Assembly (NCBI GenBank): GCA_020975725.1
Contig: QXJR01000028.1
Coordinates: 682,001-746,000 of the forward strand
From: Picocystis sp. L7
Lineage: Eukaryota > Chlorophyta > Picocystophyceae > Picocystales > Picocystaceae
DNA: 64,000 bases
Reading direction: 5' to 3'
Every line of letters begins with the position of its first letter. The stretch's first letter is position 1. The notes under the pieces are model-generated. The model saw nothing but the letters and a program-made list of their open reading frames with translations. It had not been told where the DNA came from and ran no database searches. The translations under genes were made by a program, and so were the position numbers. Shown piece by piece: positions 18,120 through 28,432 of the stretch.

Positions 18120-19560
18120 TCACTCTAGCACAATGGACCAAGGGTGAGGAACCTCTCCATACTGAATATCAGTGAGACGCTTCACAAGCCGTGCCTGGAG
18201 TGAAGTGGGGCCTGACCCCTCTTCAGGGAACAAGTAGGACTTGCCCTCGTGAATAAAACCTTGGACAGGCTGGATGACGGCAGCGGTCCCTGTGCCGAAA
18301 GCCTCCAGCAGCCTGCCTTCTTCGCTTGCCAAAATCACTTCCCTTAATGGAAGCATCTTCTCTACGACCTCGCATTCTCCCCAGCTCTCCGCAAGTTCCA
18401 TGACCGAACGCCTGGTGATTCCAGGCAAAATTGTACCGTCCGCCAAAGTCGGTGTCACCAACTGCTTCTTCCCATCTGGGGTAACCCACAAGAAAAAAAT
18501 ATTCATGGTGCCGGCTTCCGTCACCCAGAGGTTCTTGTCATCGTAAACATAAAGTGCTTGGCTGCAACCTGATCTTGCAGCTACAATCTGGGAAGAAACG
18601 GTGGGGCCGTAGTTTCCGCCACACTTGAAGTTACCGGTTCCCCCTGGCCAAGCCCGAATCAACTTCTGCTCCACATGAAGCATGATGGGGACATATCCAC
18701 TCTTGAAGTATGGCCCTACTGGCGATTGCAGCACGAACAGCATGGCTTCACTGCACTGTGTTAGACCAAGCCATGGGGTTGTGCTGAACATAACCGGTCG
18801 TAGGTACATTGCACAGCCCCTTCTCTGTGGGATCCAGTCCTTGTCCAGGAGAACCAAAGCTTGGATACATCGGAGCAGCTCGTCCTCGTTGAACTGTGGA
18901 AGGCACAGTCTATGTGCCGATTGATTCAAGCGGCTCATGTTCTTTTCGGGTCGAAACATCCTCACGCGGCCTTGGTTGTCGCGAAACACCTTCATTCCTT
19001 CATAGCACTGGGTTATCCCAGCAGACATTTTTTAGCGTTGAAACACATGTGCAGAGTCGCGCATTCGAGGTCCACGTCAGCCAAGGTTCGTCAAGTGGCC
19101 ATAGCTATTGCCGAAAGCGATTCGGACTCGTCACCGGTGGGATTTCATGGCTCACCTCAATGGCATAGTGGAACACATGGGAGAAAGGGTGCAGCCCTAT
19201 TGGACCGGAAGGGACGATTTCAGGGGCTGACCATCCTTGGCTGGTGGTCCAGGTCAGCTTGAGCATGTGGTCTGCAATGACCTTGGTGGGTCGGAACGCA
19301 CGTCAGCCTCGTCCAAGCGCTTTCGAGCGTCCTTCGTCCACGTGTTCCACGTCTTTCCGACGCACGTACCTTTCCAAACCCGAGGTCTTCGATCGCTGCC
19401 TTCGGCAACGGCCTCTGGGTCTTGTGGACCTGCAGGCGCGCGTACTGTCCCGTCGAATGCCTTGCCACGTCAGCCTTCCCTCCAGCAACCCCGAAATTCC
19501 CGCCAAAACGAGCCCGCTTCGCACCTCGACGTCCGCCATGCGCGCCTCCGTTTGCGCCAT
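18120..19560 (-). CDS. BCAT: Branched-chain amino-acid aminotransferase
   Basis: PLP enzyme interconverting Leu/Ile/Val and their 2-oxoacids. Exon model: 19560-19525 (12 codons, least certain), 19429-19370 (to GFGK), 19281-19156 (starts VIADHML, ends FHYAIE), 19007-18120 (starts CYEGMKVF). Introns of 95, 88 and 148 nt, all phase 0; the second acceptor is AAG rather than CAG. The joins recreate the family order FGK-xxx-DHML and HYAxECxEGMK. The PLP lysine lies in NFKCGGNYGPTV, and FGTGTAAVIQPV is the phosphate-binding loop. 369 residues, normal length. An alternative N-terminus from an ATG at 19594, reading through the first intron, would add a basic presequence-like stretch, so dual targeting is possible. 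Confidence 0.9.
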
Positions 19561-19780
19561 GACCACCGACTGGGGACCGACGGTCTCCGGGCACAGACGC
19601 ACAGACACGAAGACCGTCAAAAGACCGAATTACCTACTGTCTTTCATAGACCGATCGAAGACAGCGATATTTGCGATCCAGGGAAGGCGAATGGGAAACG
19701 AATATTCGTGGGGGTTTCTCCCCGGGTTGGGGGGACGTGCCGAATATTTCCCGTGCGCGCGTGTCGATCGTCGGGAAAGG
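19561..19780. promoter_or_regulatory. Compact bidirectional promoter (BCAT / alpha-SNAP)
   Basis: Only 220 bp separate the two divergent starts. It contains two CGAATATT sites (a GAATATTC palindrome at ~19700 and CGAATATTTCCC at ~19741) flanking a G/C-rich stretch. No TATA box recognised. Confidence 0.4.
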
Positions 19781-20735
19781 ATGGCGGATAGCGCGTCGCG
19801 CGCGCGCGCATTGGTCGCAAAGGGAGAGAAGAAGCTCTCCGGATGGAGCATGTTCGGGAACAAGTACGAAGATGCAGCTTCCATGTTCGAATCGGCGGCC
19901 AACCAGTTCAAGCTAGCCAAGGAATGTGCGTGGGAGCGAAGCGAAAAGGAAACGTCGGTGCTGTGACGGCGAAGTACGCTCGGCTGACGCATGCGCATGC
20001 CCAGGGAAAGAAGCAGGAGAGGCGTACGAGAAGCTGGCCAAGTGCCACGAGTCCTTGGACAGCCGCCATGAGGTAGGATCGGCCTATGCGGATGCGGCTA
20101 CCGCGTACAAGAAAGTGAGCCCCAAGGATGCCACCAGGTGCTTGCGACGAGCTGTGGAGGCGTACATGGAGCTCGGAAGGCTTACGATGGCAGCCAAGTA
20201 CCTGAGAGACACCGGAGAGATCCACGAAAGCGAAGGCAATACGAAAGAGGCAATCGAAGCTTTGTCGAGAGCTGCAGACCTCTATGCTGGAGAGGACTCC
20301 GTAGGTGAAAGCAACCGGTGCAATCTGAAGGTCGCCGCCATGGCTGCAGAAGGAGAGGAATACGCCAGGGCCGTCTCTCTGTTCGAAAGCGCGGCGTCCT
20401 CCTCACTGGACAATAATTTGCTCAAGTACAGTGCGAAGGGGTACCTTTTGAATGCTGGCATATGTTTGCTGTGCATGGGAGACCCAGTAGAAGCTCAGAT
20501 GGGGATAGAGAAGTACGAAGACATGGACGTGTCCTTTGCAGATTCTCGGGAGTGCAAATTGCTCCGCAGCTTGACCCAGGCCATGGAAGAAGGCGATTCG
20601 CAAGCCTTCACCGACGCCGTGGCCGAATACGACAGCCTGTCTCGCTTGGACGCTTGGAAGACCTCCATGCTTCTCCGCTGCAAGAAGATCGTTTCTGCCC
20701 GCGAGGCCGGGGAAGAAGAGGAGGATCTCACTTGA
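19781..20735 (+). CDS. NAPA: Alpha-SNAP (soluble NSF attachment protein)
   Basis: Adaptor that recruits NSF to SNARE complexes for disassembly after membrane fusion. Exon 1 is 19781-19925 (48 codons plus one base), intron 19926-20004 (79 nt, GTGCGT...CCCAG), exon 2 20005-20735. The split codon becomes TGG, giving KLAKEWKEAGEAYEKLA, which matches the family's conserved tryptophan. 291 residues, as expected. TPR-like helical repeats run throughout (HESLDSRHEVGSAYADAATAYKK, CLRRAVEAYMELGR, LLKYSAKGYL). C-terminal SRLDAWKTSMLLRCKK and the acidic EEEEDLT correspond to the NSF-stimulating end. Confidence 0.94.
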
Positions 20736-20951
20736 TCTTGTTCTTGGAAGTGCAAGTTTCACCCGTTTATTTCTTCACCTGCCATGTGGCCTCTCCGGTT
20801 CCGTCTCCTTGGAGACCCTCCCGACTCGACCCATCCGATCGTTTTCCCAATCGCCCAACTAAGCTTCCCTTTCGAACTTCGGGTCTGTTTCCCTTTCGCA
20901 AGGACACCGAGACGAGGGTTTGGCCATCGCGCACGTTGGCGCGCACCTGCG

Positions 20952-21923
20952 ATGGCGATGGCGGGGTCTTGGCTGCGTGCTTTCGCCCAGAAGTGCGCGT
21001 GGACGCTTCCATCACCCTCCCAGGTGATGTCAGCTTCCCTTTCGCGCGGGATGGCCACGTCCACGCACGCCTCGTCGACGATGAAGGTGTACAAGCCGAC
21101 GTCGCCGGGCATGCGCGGTCGCGTGATCACGCGTCGCGATGGATTGTGGAAAGGAAAACCGTGGAAGGCGCTCACCGAAGGCATCAAACGGATCGGTGGG
21201 AGGAACAACGCCGGTCGGACCACCGTGTGGCACCGTGGAGGCGGACACAAGCGTGTCTATCGCAAGGTAGATTTCAAGCGACAGCTGTGGGACGTCACTG
21301 GAAACGTGGAGAGGATCGAGTACGATCCCAACCGATCGGCACGCATTGCACTAGTGGATTACGGTGAGACGCACGGTAAGTCTTACATCATCGCGCCGGA
21401 TGGCCTGAAGTCTGGAGACGTGGTCCGAGCTGGACCCGCCGCTGGCATCCAACTTGGAAATGCACTGCCACTGTCCAGCATGCCCATCGGAACCATGGTA
21501 CACAACGTGGAGATGGTGCCGAAACGCGGCGGGCAGCTTGCCAGGGCAGCAGGAACATACGCCACGCTTTTGAAGAAAGGAGAGGACGGGTATGCATTGA
21601 TCAAGCTGTCCTCCGGGGAACAGAGAAGGGTGCTCAACGGGTGTTTGGCGACCATCGGGATGGTATCCAACAAAGACCACAGCAATAGGAAGTTTGGCAA
21701 AGCAGGAGCGAAACGGTGGTTGGGGAGAAGGCCGGTGGTGCGAGGCGTGGCCATGAATCCGATCGATCACCCCCACGGTGGAGGCGAAGGGAAGACTTCG
21801 GGGGGCAGGCCCTCCGTGACTCCGTGGGGAAAGCCCACCAAGGGGAAGAGGACTCGCAACAATCCTAGGACCGATAAGTTCATCCAGCTGAGCCGGCACA
21901 AAGCCAAGCGCAAGCGTGGTTGA
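20952..21923 (+). CDS. MRPL2: Mitochondrial ribosomal protein uL2, nucleus-encoded, full length
   Basis: 323 residues. About 45 N-terminal residues ([14 protein letters not shown]..., Ser/Ala/Arg-rich, no acid) form a mitochondrial presequence. The body is a complete alphaproteobacterial-type L2: [63 protein letters not shown] and the closing [11 protein letters not shown]. The conserved GMN-type histidine region needed for peptidyl-transferase function ([12 protein letters not shown]) is intact. In land plants uL2m is often divided between mitochondrial and nuclear genes; here both halves are one nuclear frame. Single exon, in tandem 217 bp after alpha-SNAP. A TGTAA lies 25 bp past the stop. 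Confidence 0.93.
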   Translation: MAMAGSWLRAFAQKCAWTLPSPSQVMSASLSRGMATSTHASSTMKVYKPTSPGMRGRVITRRDGLWKGKPWKALTEGIKRIGGRNNAGRTTVWHRGGGHKRVYRKVDFKRQLWDVTGNVERIEYDPNRSARIALVDYGETHGKSYIIAPDGLKSGDVVRAGPAAGIQLGNALPLSSMPIGTMVHNVEMVPKRGGQLARAAGTYATLLKKGEDGYALIKLSSGEQRRVLNGCLATIGMVSNKDHSNRKFGKAGAKRWLGRRPVVRGVAMNPIDHPHGGGEGKTSGGRPSVTPWGKPTKGKRTRNNPRTDKFIQLSRHKAKRKRG

Positions 21924-22658
21924 TGCTCTTCCATCCTGGTCGGATGTTGTAAGTTTGATCGTGGGCGATCTCCTCGGTGATCGATCGTTGGTGCCGTGAG
22001 GATTCTGCAGGGCTCTGATTTTCTGTTCGTGTGGGCTTGCCCCAGCCTTCCTGTTCCATCCGTTCTGGATCGTCCGGTTCTTCGGTGTGTCGTCCCCGGA
22101 CGTGCTTCGTTTGGCCGGTGAGGGTACAGTGGCATGGATTCTGTCCTCTCGCTTCTCCATCCACGTCTGTTTCTGTGGTTGGACTCGAGAGGAGTTGAGC
22201 GGTTCCATTCCCCGGGTCCTACCATCCGAGGCTCCTCCATATCCCTCTGGCTCACACCATCTCCCACATCCCTGCCTTTTCCTTTCCTGGACCCCTTCCA
22301 TGTCTCCCTCATCTACCCAGACACGGTTCACCAACCGCCCACACACATCCCCCCCTCTCCTCCCCTTCGAATCGAGTTCTGGGAGTTTCGTCACCCCAGT
22401 TTCACCCGGTCCATCGAAAAAGTCACCCCGAAAGGGTGACGAAACTCCGGGATCGACTTCTCCTTTCGACCCAAAATCCCTCTGTTTCTCACTCAGGTTC
22501 GAAGGGATCCGGATATCCGGGTAGTTTTATCACCCTCGTGGGGTGACGAAATCCTCACAACGAACGGGACGTGCACGGCCACCATCACCAAGGAAGAGCG
22601 ACCGAACGAGCAACTCTCTCGCGTGCCGACGGGGCGGAAGACCACACCGGGGCAACAA
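21924..22658. other. Intergenic region upstream of the Crypton-like element
   Basis: uL2m 3' flank, pyrimidine-rich in 22250-22350. From 22382 it holds copies of GGGTGACGAAAYTCC (see the hairpin entry and the copy at 22540-22554). No gene seen. Confidence 0.5.
22382..22448. repeat. 15-bp inverted repeat (GGAGTTTCGTCACCC)
   Basis: The left arm 22382-22396 and right arm 22434-22448 are exact inverse complements, separated by 37 bp. A related GGGGTGACGAAATCC lies at 22540-22554 beside its own small hairpin, and GGGGTGACGAAATTCC at 25433-25448 beyond the recombinase gene. The copies thus bracket the Crypton-like element and may be its recombination sites or a local dispersed repeat. Confidence 0.7.
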
Positions 22659-23918
22659 ATGGCGCATGCACCACGGATGGAAGAGGAAAGCGAGTGTGTG
22701 GATCCGGTGCTCGAGTGTTTGGGTGAAGAAGATGAGGTTTTTAATTTGGTGGAGCAGCTCCAAGGGAGCACAATGATGCGCACGAGAGACCGATACAAGT
22801 CATCAACCAGCATGTTCTTACTTCATTTGTACCATCGTAACCACCCGGCTCTCAATCCTGCTTTCGCTCAAGAGATGAAGAAAGTGTTGGAGGGCCCGCG
22901 CCCTCGTGGAAGGTGCACGGACGGGACCTTGATACGGGATCTCCTTCCAGGGTATAGTCAATCGAGACCATTGGAACCTTTACTTTGGGAAAGAGTGACT
23001 CCTGAAGTTATCCTAGCACCAATTGCCAACCTACGAAGAGAGAATTCGAAAACGTCCGATAGCAAAATCAATGCATGCAGGGCCGCCATCCACCTACTTT
23101 TCAAGGACTTTGAAAAAACAAATGTGTGGCAAACCATAGCACCAACGGTGAGCACAATCATCAATGGATGGAAAAAGCGGATAGCAAGACAGAGGAAGGA
23201 AGATGGAGTGGAAGTGGAGAGGGGAATGACTGCCCTACCATTCAAGCTCTATGCTCTCATTTGCAAACAACTTGCCCAACATAAACTCACAGGGCCATTT
23301 GCTTGGTGCTATGCAACTTTGCTTTGGAATCTTATGTGCCGAAGCGACAACATATCTTACATCAACTTGGGTCACATCAAGTGCAAAGATGACCATCTCT
23401 TGATGTACTTTGCGCATTCAAAGACCGATCAAGAGGGAAAGCTTGCTAAATATCCGAGGGCAGTATATGCGAACCCATTGGAACCGTGGATATGTCCAGT
23501 CACTGCCCTTGGCGTCTACTTGATTTGCATCTCCACATGTGTGGGAGGGCCGTCGACGGGAGTTCCCTTGTTCCAAGGCAACCAAGAGGATTGTGCACGG
23601 CGCTTTAGAGCATGTTTGAGCTCAGAGGTGAAGCGACTTAGCGCGAGGCTAGAAGAGCTTGGGCTCATCGAGGAAAACATAGGCACCCACTCGTTTAGGA
23701 AAGGTGCCGCGACATACGCAAGTGCAGGGGGGACCGCATGCCCCTCGAGTTCCTCCATTTCCCTTCGTGCAGGTTGGAGCCAGCCCGGTGTGGAGGACAC
23801 GTATCGCCGATTTGATGCTGCGGGGGACGAGCACGTTGGTCGTGTTGTCACCGGGCTTCGGATGCACCACGAAGAATTGGCATTGTTACCCCCCAACTTT
23901 CGTGCCCTCGGCAAGTGA
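22659..23918 (+). CDS. Crypton-like tyrosine recombinase
   Basis: 419 residues from the ATG at 22659. Catalytic residues of the tyrosine-recombinase fold are visible: Arg in LMCRSDNIS (~227), HxxR in GTHSFRKGAATYASAGG (~344-347), and the nucleophile Tyr in GVEDTYRRFDAAGD (~382). SLRAGWSQPGVEDTYRRF and GRVVTGL are typical of Crypton-like recombinases found widely in algae and oomycetes. The N-terminal half (RYKSSTSMFLLHLYHRNHP) is the helical arm-binding part. The frame stops at 23918, just after PPNFRALGK, while a related C-terminal domain continues in the next frame. The C6 run at 23889-23894 is an obvious site for slippage, mutation or sequencing error. Confidence 0.82.
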   Translation: MAHAPRMEEESECVDPVLECLGEEDEVFNLVEQLQGSTMMRTRDRYKSSTSMFLLHLYHRNHPALNPAFAQEMKKVLEGPRPRGRCTDGTLIRDLLPGYSQSRPLEPLLWERVTPEVILAPIANLRRENSKTSDSKINACRAAIHLLFKDFEKTNVWQTIAPTVSTIINGWKKRIARQRKEDGVEVERGMTALPFKLYALICKQLAQHKLTGPFAWCYATLLWNLMCRSDNISYINLGHIKCKDDHLLMYFAHSKTDQEGKLAKYPRAVYANPLEPWICPVTALGVYLICISTCVGGPSTGVPLFQGNQEDCARRFRACLSSEVKRLSARLEELGLIEENIGTHSFRKGAATYASAGGTACPSSSSISLRAGWSQPGVEDTYRRFDAAGDEHVGRVVTGLRMHHEELALLPPNFRALGK

Positions 23919-24882
23919 AGAGCAAGAATTTATCATGGAATGCGCCCGTGAATGCATGGACGTGACGAAAGTCAACCCTGGGGTTGCATGGACATGCCTC
24001 GCTAGTGTCATCTACCACCTTGACACGTTGAAAAGCACCCTACCATCATGCCACAAATTGAGGTCCGATCGGGTCCTAAGCGATGCATCAAGATGTGCAC
24101 GGCTCCAAGCATTGCTTTTTTGCGGCTACGAAGACGAAGCCATAGCCCAACAACACAATTTGTGCACAACGGGGGTCCCCCCTCATTGCTCTCTTCTCCA
24201 TTCTCTTCAACAAGTGAAGGGAGAAGTGGCCAAGCTCATTCCAAGTGTGGAAGAACAAATTGGGCGATTGCCGGTGATCCTTCAAACGGCCTTGGATGAG
24301 GCGGTTGAGGCTGGAAGAATCGAAGGAGCACCCATCACCACCGCCAACTTTGAGCGCACAATCATGAGGGTCCTTGACGGTACCGGCATTCAAGACATCC
24401 GAAGAATGCTCATTGAAGGTCAAAATGCATTACCAACAGAGGAAACTCGTCAAGCACAACTCCAAACCTTGTCTGATTTTGGGCTGTGTCCAATGGCACC
24501 ACTGCCTTCCAACTTCATGGTGCCCAACATGACCATGAGGAAAGCATGGCAACATTGGACAAGTGGTGATGAAAGGACATGCCGTCGTCCGTGGCGTTCC
24601 ATCCTGCCAGCTGAGATAACTGATCGGAAAGCCCGTGATCGCCTGAAGCGCTACAGAAAGATTATGCTTGCTGCACAGGATGCACTTCCACACGGCGTGT
24701 GGAAGGAAACTGCCACCTTCCAAGATTACGATGCCATGTTCGATCGAGTCAAGGCAAACTTTGAGTTCACCAGCGGCACGAGTCTCAAACGCCGGCATGG
24801 TGAGCTAAGCTGGGATACTGTTCTTCGGCTCAAATACAAGCATTCTAGGGGCAATCGATTTGCAGCAGCACCCTTGTTGTAA
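23895..24882 (+). pseudogene. Downstream part of the Crypton-like product, in a different frame
   Basis: About 325 open codons continue directly after the recombinase but in another frame. The translation begins around EEQEFIMECARECMD, has a helical middle (QQVKGEVAKLIPSVEEQIGRLP, RTIMRVLDGTGIQDIRRM) and ends with a conserved-looking domain (MRKAWQHWTSGDERTCRRPW, RKARDRLKRYRKIM). This end resembles the Trp/Arg-rich DNA-binding tail of fungal and algal Cryptons (GCR1_C type), a match from memory only. The frame stays open over ~1 kb, so the frame break is recent, artefactual, or bypassed by frameshifting. Confidence 0.6.
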
Positions 24883-24917
24883 TGGAGAGTGTCCACCACC
24901 CGCCGCTCTATGAACAT

Positions 24918-24964
24918 CCGTTGAGAAGGCGCGGTTGGACGCAACCCACGCACCTTCTCAACGG
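24918..24964. repeat. 12-bp perfect inverted repeat after the Crypton gene
   Basis: CCGTTGAGAAGG (24918-24929) and CCTTCTCAACGG (24953-24964) are exact inverse complements with a 23-bp loop, 35 bp past the stop at 24882. It could be a 3' processing structure of the element or part of its terminal region. Confidence 0.75.
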
Positions 24965-25451
24965 ACGTCCCTGGCGCGTGAAGAGACAAACCCGCATCCA
25001 CACGTGTCCACGCCACCGTTCGCACTGTTTTCCGTTCCATCCACGAAGGTCCAGGCCTATAGGATCCTTCTCACGGCTCCGCGGATCCATCGCCTCGTTT
25101 CCTCCTCGCCAAGCTCCGAACGCCACTCTCCATCCACGCTGCACTTTCTCCCCGCTCGTTGATGCTCTCGGAAGGTGTATGCGACCCTCACGTGCCCGCA
25201 CGGACGCGACGACGAAGATTCTGCCGGCACGCTGCGATCGTTCCGTCGTCCCGTTCGTCCTTGGTTCGATCTGCAGCCCTGTTCGCACGCACCTCGCCAG
25301 TTTCGGTTGTAGGAACGGCTCCCGGACCGAATTTCACGTCCGATCGCAGTCGATCAGTTGACCGGACGAGACCCGGAAATCACCCGGTTCGATCGGGGCT
25401 TGATCGGAGGGGGATTGGACAGGGGTGACGCTGGGGTGACGAAATTCCGTG

Positions 25452-25680
25452 AAGAGGAGATCTCTTCCCTTTTCCCTTCGACACCTTTTCCTCCTTCGAA
25501 TCGAGATCTCCCCCCCCTCTCCTCCCCTTCGAATCGAGATCTCTTCCCCTTTCCCTTCGACACCTTTTCCTCCTTCGAATCGAGATCTCCCCCCCTCTCC
25601 CCCCCTTCGAATCGAGATCTCTTCCCTTTTCCCTTCGACACCTTTTCCTCCCTGGGATCGAGATCTCCCCGTTGAGGTAT
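25452..25680. repeat. Tandem repeat, period 78-79 bp, three copies
   Basis: The marker CTTCGACACCTTTTCCTCC begins at 25476, 25555 and 25633, spacing 79 and 78 bp. Each unit also has GAATCGAGATCTC and long C/T tracts, so one strand is almost purely pyrimidine between TTCGAATCGAGATCTC islands. The third copy degenerates into GGGATCGAGATCTC and runs into GAGGTATCGATG at the PP4R3 start codon. The array therefore forms the immediate 5' flank of that gene. Confidence 0.88.
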
Positions 25681-25682
25681 CG

Positions 25683-28375
25683 ATGAAAGAGGAGGGGAAG
25701 GAGCTCACACGAGGCCAGAATCGTGCTGCGCTTTCGGAGACGATCGCGCACGTCTTTGGCGGCGCGATGCAGCGCGTCAAAGTGTACAAGCTGCTCTCGA
25801 GCGGGACCTGGGAAGACCGTGGCACGGGACACGCCAAGGTGGAGTTCATGCAGGTGCGGACGGCGGTTCCCACGCGGTGCGGACGCCAGGCCGGACCACA
25901 CGACACGAAGCACGTGCGAAGGCGTGGTGGAATGCACGAGCTGACGGATGGCGCACGCGTCGACGCACGTGGAGCAGAAAGGAGAGGCGTTCGGACTCGT
26001 CGTCATCTCCGAAACCGACAACCAACCCCTGCTCGTGCACCGAATCCTGCCCACCGACAACTTCTCGCTGCAGAACGGTGCGTGGTCGACCGTACGAAAC
26101 GTCGCACAATAGCAAATGAAGCCGTCGAAAGCGAGAAACGAAGGCTGACGTGAAACATTCGAAACCGCACTCGTGGCACGCGTCGGAACAAACACGGTCA
26201 CGAACGCACGTGAACCACACGCGTCGCGGTCTCGCTCCACCGGTGATGTGCACCATTCCTGTGCACCGAACCTCCATTTCTCTCGATCTGTGTGGGAATC
26301 CAGGAGACTCAATCATCACATGGACAGATGCAGACTTGGGTGCTGAAATCGCACTCAGCTTTCAAGACACCGTAGGATGTGGGTGCGTGTGGGAACAAAT
26401 CGCCAAGTACCAATCGCACGCACAAGGATTCCAACCACCCCATGGTGTGGATGAGTATGAACAACTACGGAGGAGAAATGAAGGAAATCACGAGTTCCTG
26501 CAGCGCCGCCCTGCACAGCAGCCTGTCCGACTACCTGAGCCAAGCACCAGCAACCTCTGCAGGATTGAAGAGGTCATCAGGGAAACGTCCCCGTTTACGA
26601 GGGAGGGGCTGGTGGTGCAACTGCTGCATGAGGGATACTTGAGAAAAGTGCTGAACCTATTTAGCGACTTAGAAGACTTGGAAGATTGCGAAAGGCTGAA
26701 AACAATGCACCTGCTTGTGCAGAATCTCTTCTTGCTCAACGATGCGGGTCTAATTGAAGCAATGCTTTGTGAAGAGAACATCGTAGATGTGATGGGTGCT
26801 CTGGAGTACGATCCAACCATTTCAAAGAAGCCAGACCATAGGAATTTCTTGAAGGATAAAGTGATGTTCAAAGAAGTGGTGCCCATCCATGATGTTACAA
26901 TAAAGGCCAAGATCCACCAGGCTTACCACATTGGGTACGTGAAGGATGTCGTGCTGCCTCGCGTGCTCGATGATGCCACATTTAACACACTTTCTTCCAT
27001 GATAATGTTCAATAACATGGACGTTATTGTGGCCCTGCACAACGATCACGACTTTGTTCCAACATTGTTCCAAAAGTTGCAAGGCTTCACTGGTTTCAGT
27101 TCTGAATGGTTAGATCTGGTGGGATTTTTGCGTGAACTCTGCAGCCTTGCACGCCACTTGCAGCAGAACTATCAAACATCCATATTCAGGAAGCTTATCC
27201 AATTTGGACTCTTTGACTGTCTTGGGCTGCTGCTGGAGAACCCTGCAGAGCAAGCCAAAAGACATGGCTTGGATATCTTGCAGAGCCTGATGCAACACGA
27301 TCCACTCCTTCTGAAAAGGGTGCTTCTGGAACAGAAAGAGAACAAACTATTTGAAATGCTGATTGGGGGCTTGACAAACATGCCTGAAGACAGTGGCATT
27401 GCCTGGCAAGTGGTAGAAATTGTGAAATTGCTGTTGGATCCAGAAAGTTCCGACAACAAGGATGATCAGAACAAGTTTCTTGAATTCTTCTATGGAATGT
27501 ACCTAGGACGTTTAGTAGACATGTTAGGGTGGAAGACCGCTAGCACCGAAATCGTGCTGCTGATCATGGATTTGCTTGGCTTTTGCGTGCAATACCATTC
27601 AATACGAGCCCAGTACTTTGTGCTCCAAAATGATGTGTTCGGCAAAGTGCTGCATCTACTACTGAAGAGGGATAAAGTTCTGCCAGTGGCCGCTGTGCGC
27701 TTCCTCCGTACATGCATTGGGTTAAAGGAAAAGTTCTACATCTCGAATATCATCAGCCGCCGCCTGCTTGATCTTGTGATGGATGCCTTCCACAAGAATG
27801 GCCGCAGGTACAACTTGCTCAATTCGGTTGTGCTGGAACTCCTTGAGTTTGTCAAGCACGAAAATATTGCTCCGCTTGTATCCCACATTGTCGAATGTTA
27901 CGATGACAGGCTTGACTCGATAGACTACGTGGAAACGTACAGGCAGCTGAAGGCAAGGGCAAGGGAAAATCAGAGTACAGTTGCTTGCGAGAGACAGGAG
28001 CAGCTTTCACCCACAGATACTGGACATGGAGACAAGGGGAATAGCAAAGGATACAGAGCAGCAGGGTTAGAGTTACGTTGTGATGGATTATGTGACGGCG
28101 GGGAGGAATGTGCAGGGGAAGACAATAGGTTAGAAAGGGATGACAGAGACGCCATTCTGAATAGAACAGACAGGCACCAATCGGTTACCCCGAAAGTTGA
28201 CAAAGCGGGTTTGCAACTTGGGCTTGTCAGCTATGAGGATGATGATAGCGATGACGAAAATGGGGCAATGTCAGAACTTTGCACGATCACAGGAGATAAA
28301 AGATTGATAGGAGAAGCAGAAGTTCTAGAGTCTGAATCCGAAAAGAAATCACGCAAGGAGAATGGATGTGTCTGA
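25683..28375 (+). CDS. PPP4R3: Protein phosphatase 4 regulatory subunit 3 (PP4R3/SMEK)
   Basis: Targets the PP4 catalytic subunit to substrates. Exons: 25683-25853, 25978-26077, 26304-28375; introns 124 and 226 nt with donors GTGCGG and GTGCGT. Joined ends restore the EVH1/PH-like N-terminal domain: RVKVYKLLSSGTWEDRGTGH, LLVHRILPTDNF, ITWTDADLGAEIALSFQ. The SMEK/Falafel armadillo-like domain follows (EGYLRKVLNLF, LEYDPTISKKPDHRNFL, FKEVVPIHD, FLEFFYGMYL, RYNLLNSVVLELLEFV), then a Glu/Asp/Ser-rich disordered tail. 780 residues. The ATG overlaps a TATCGATG box. Its stop is 57 bp from the stop of the convergent PP4C gene, its direct partner. Confidence 0.94.
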
Positions 28376-28432
28376 TATTTCCCAACAATGCAGCGTCTTA
28401 CGCAAAGACGGCCTTGCAAGTAATAAATGCAC

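Larger units (their letters stand above)
22540..25448 (+). mobile_element. Crypton-type (tyrosine recombinase) DNA transposon, limits tentative
   Basis: Cryptons move by a tyrosine recombinase, lack terminal inverted repeats and are flanked by short direct repeats. The coding core runs from 22659 to 24882. I set tentative limits at the two direct copies of GGGGTGACGAAATYCC (22540 and 25433), about 2.9 kb apart; these are the only similar flanks I can see. The core has lower GC than the neighbouring host genes, as expected for an insertion. The product is split over two frames, so it is either inactive or depends on frameshifting. Confidence 0.6.
24883..25682. other. Region between Crypton core and PP4R3
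   Basis: It holds the hairpin at 24918-24964, the right-hand GGGGTGACGAAATTCC copy (25433-25448, with a second GGGGTGACG at 25422-25430) and the 78-79 bp tandem repeat. Otherwise no gene seen. Confidence 0.5.

Noticed and set aside
22659-23918. Recombinase as a bacterial or phage integrase or contamination
   Set aside because: The HSFRKGAATY and RAGWSQPGVEDTY patterns are those of eukaryotic Crypton-like recombinases.
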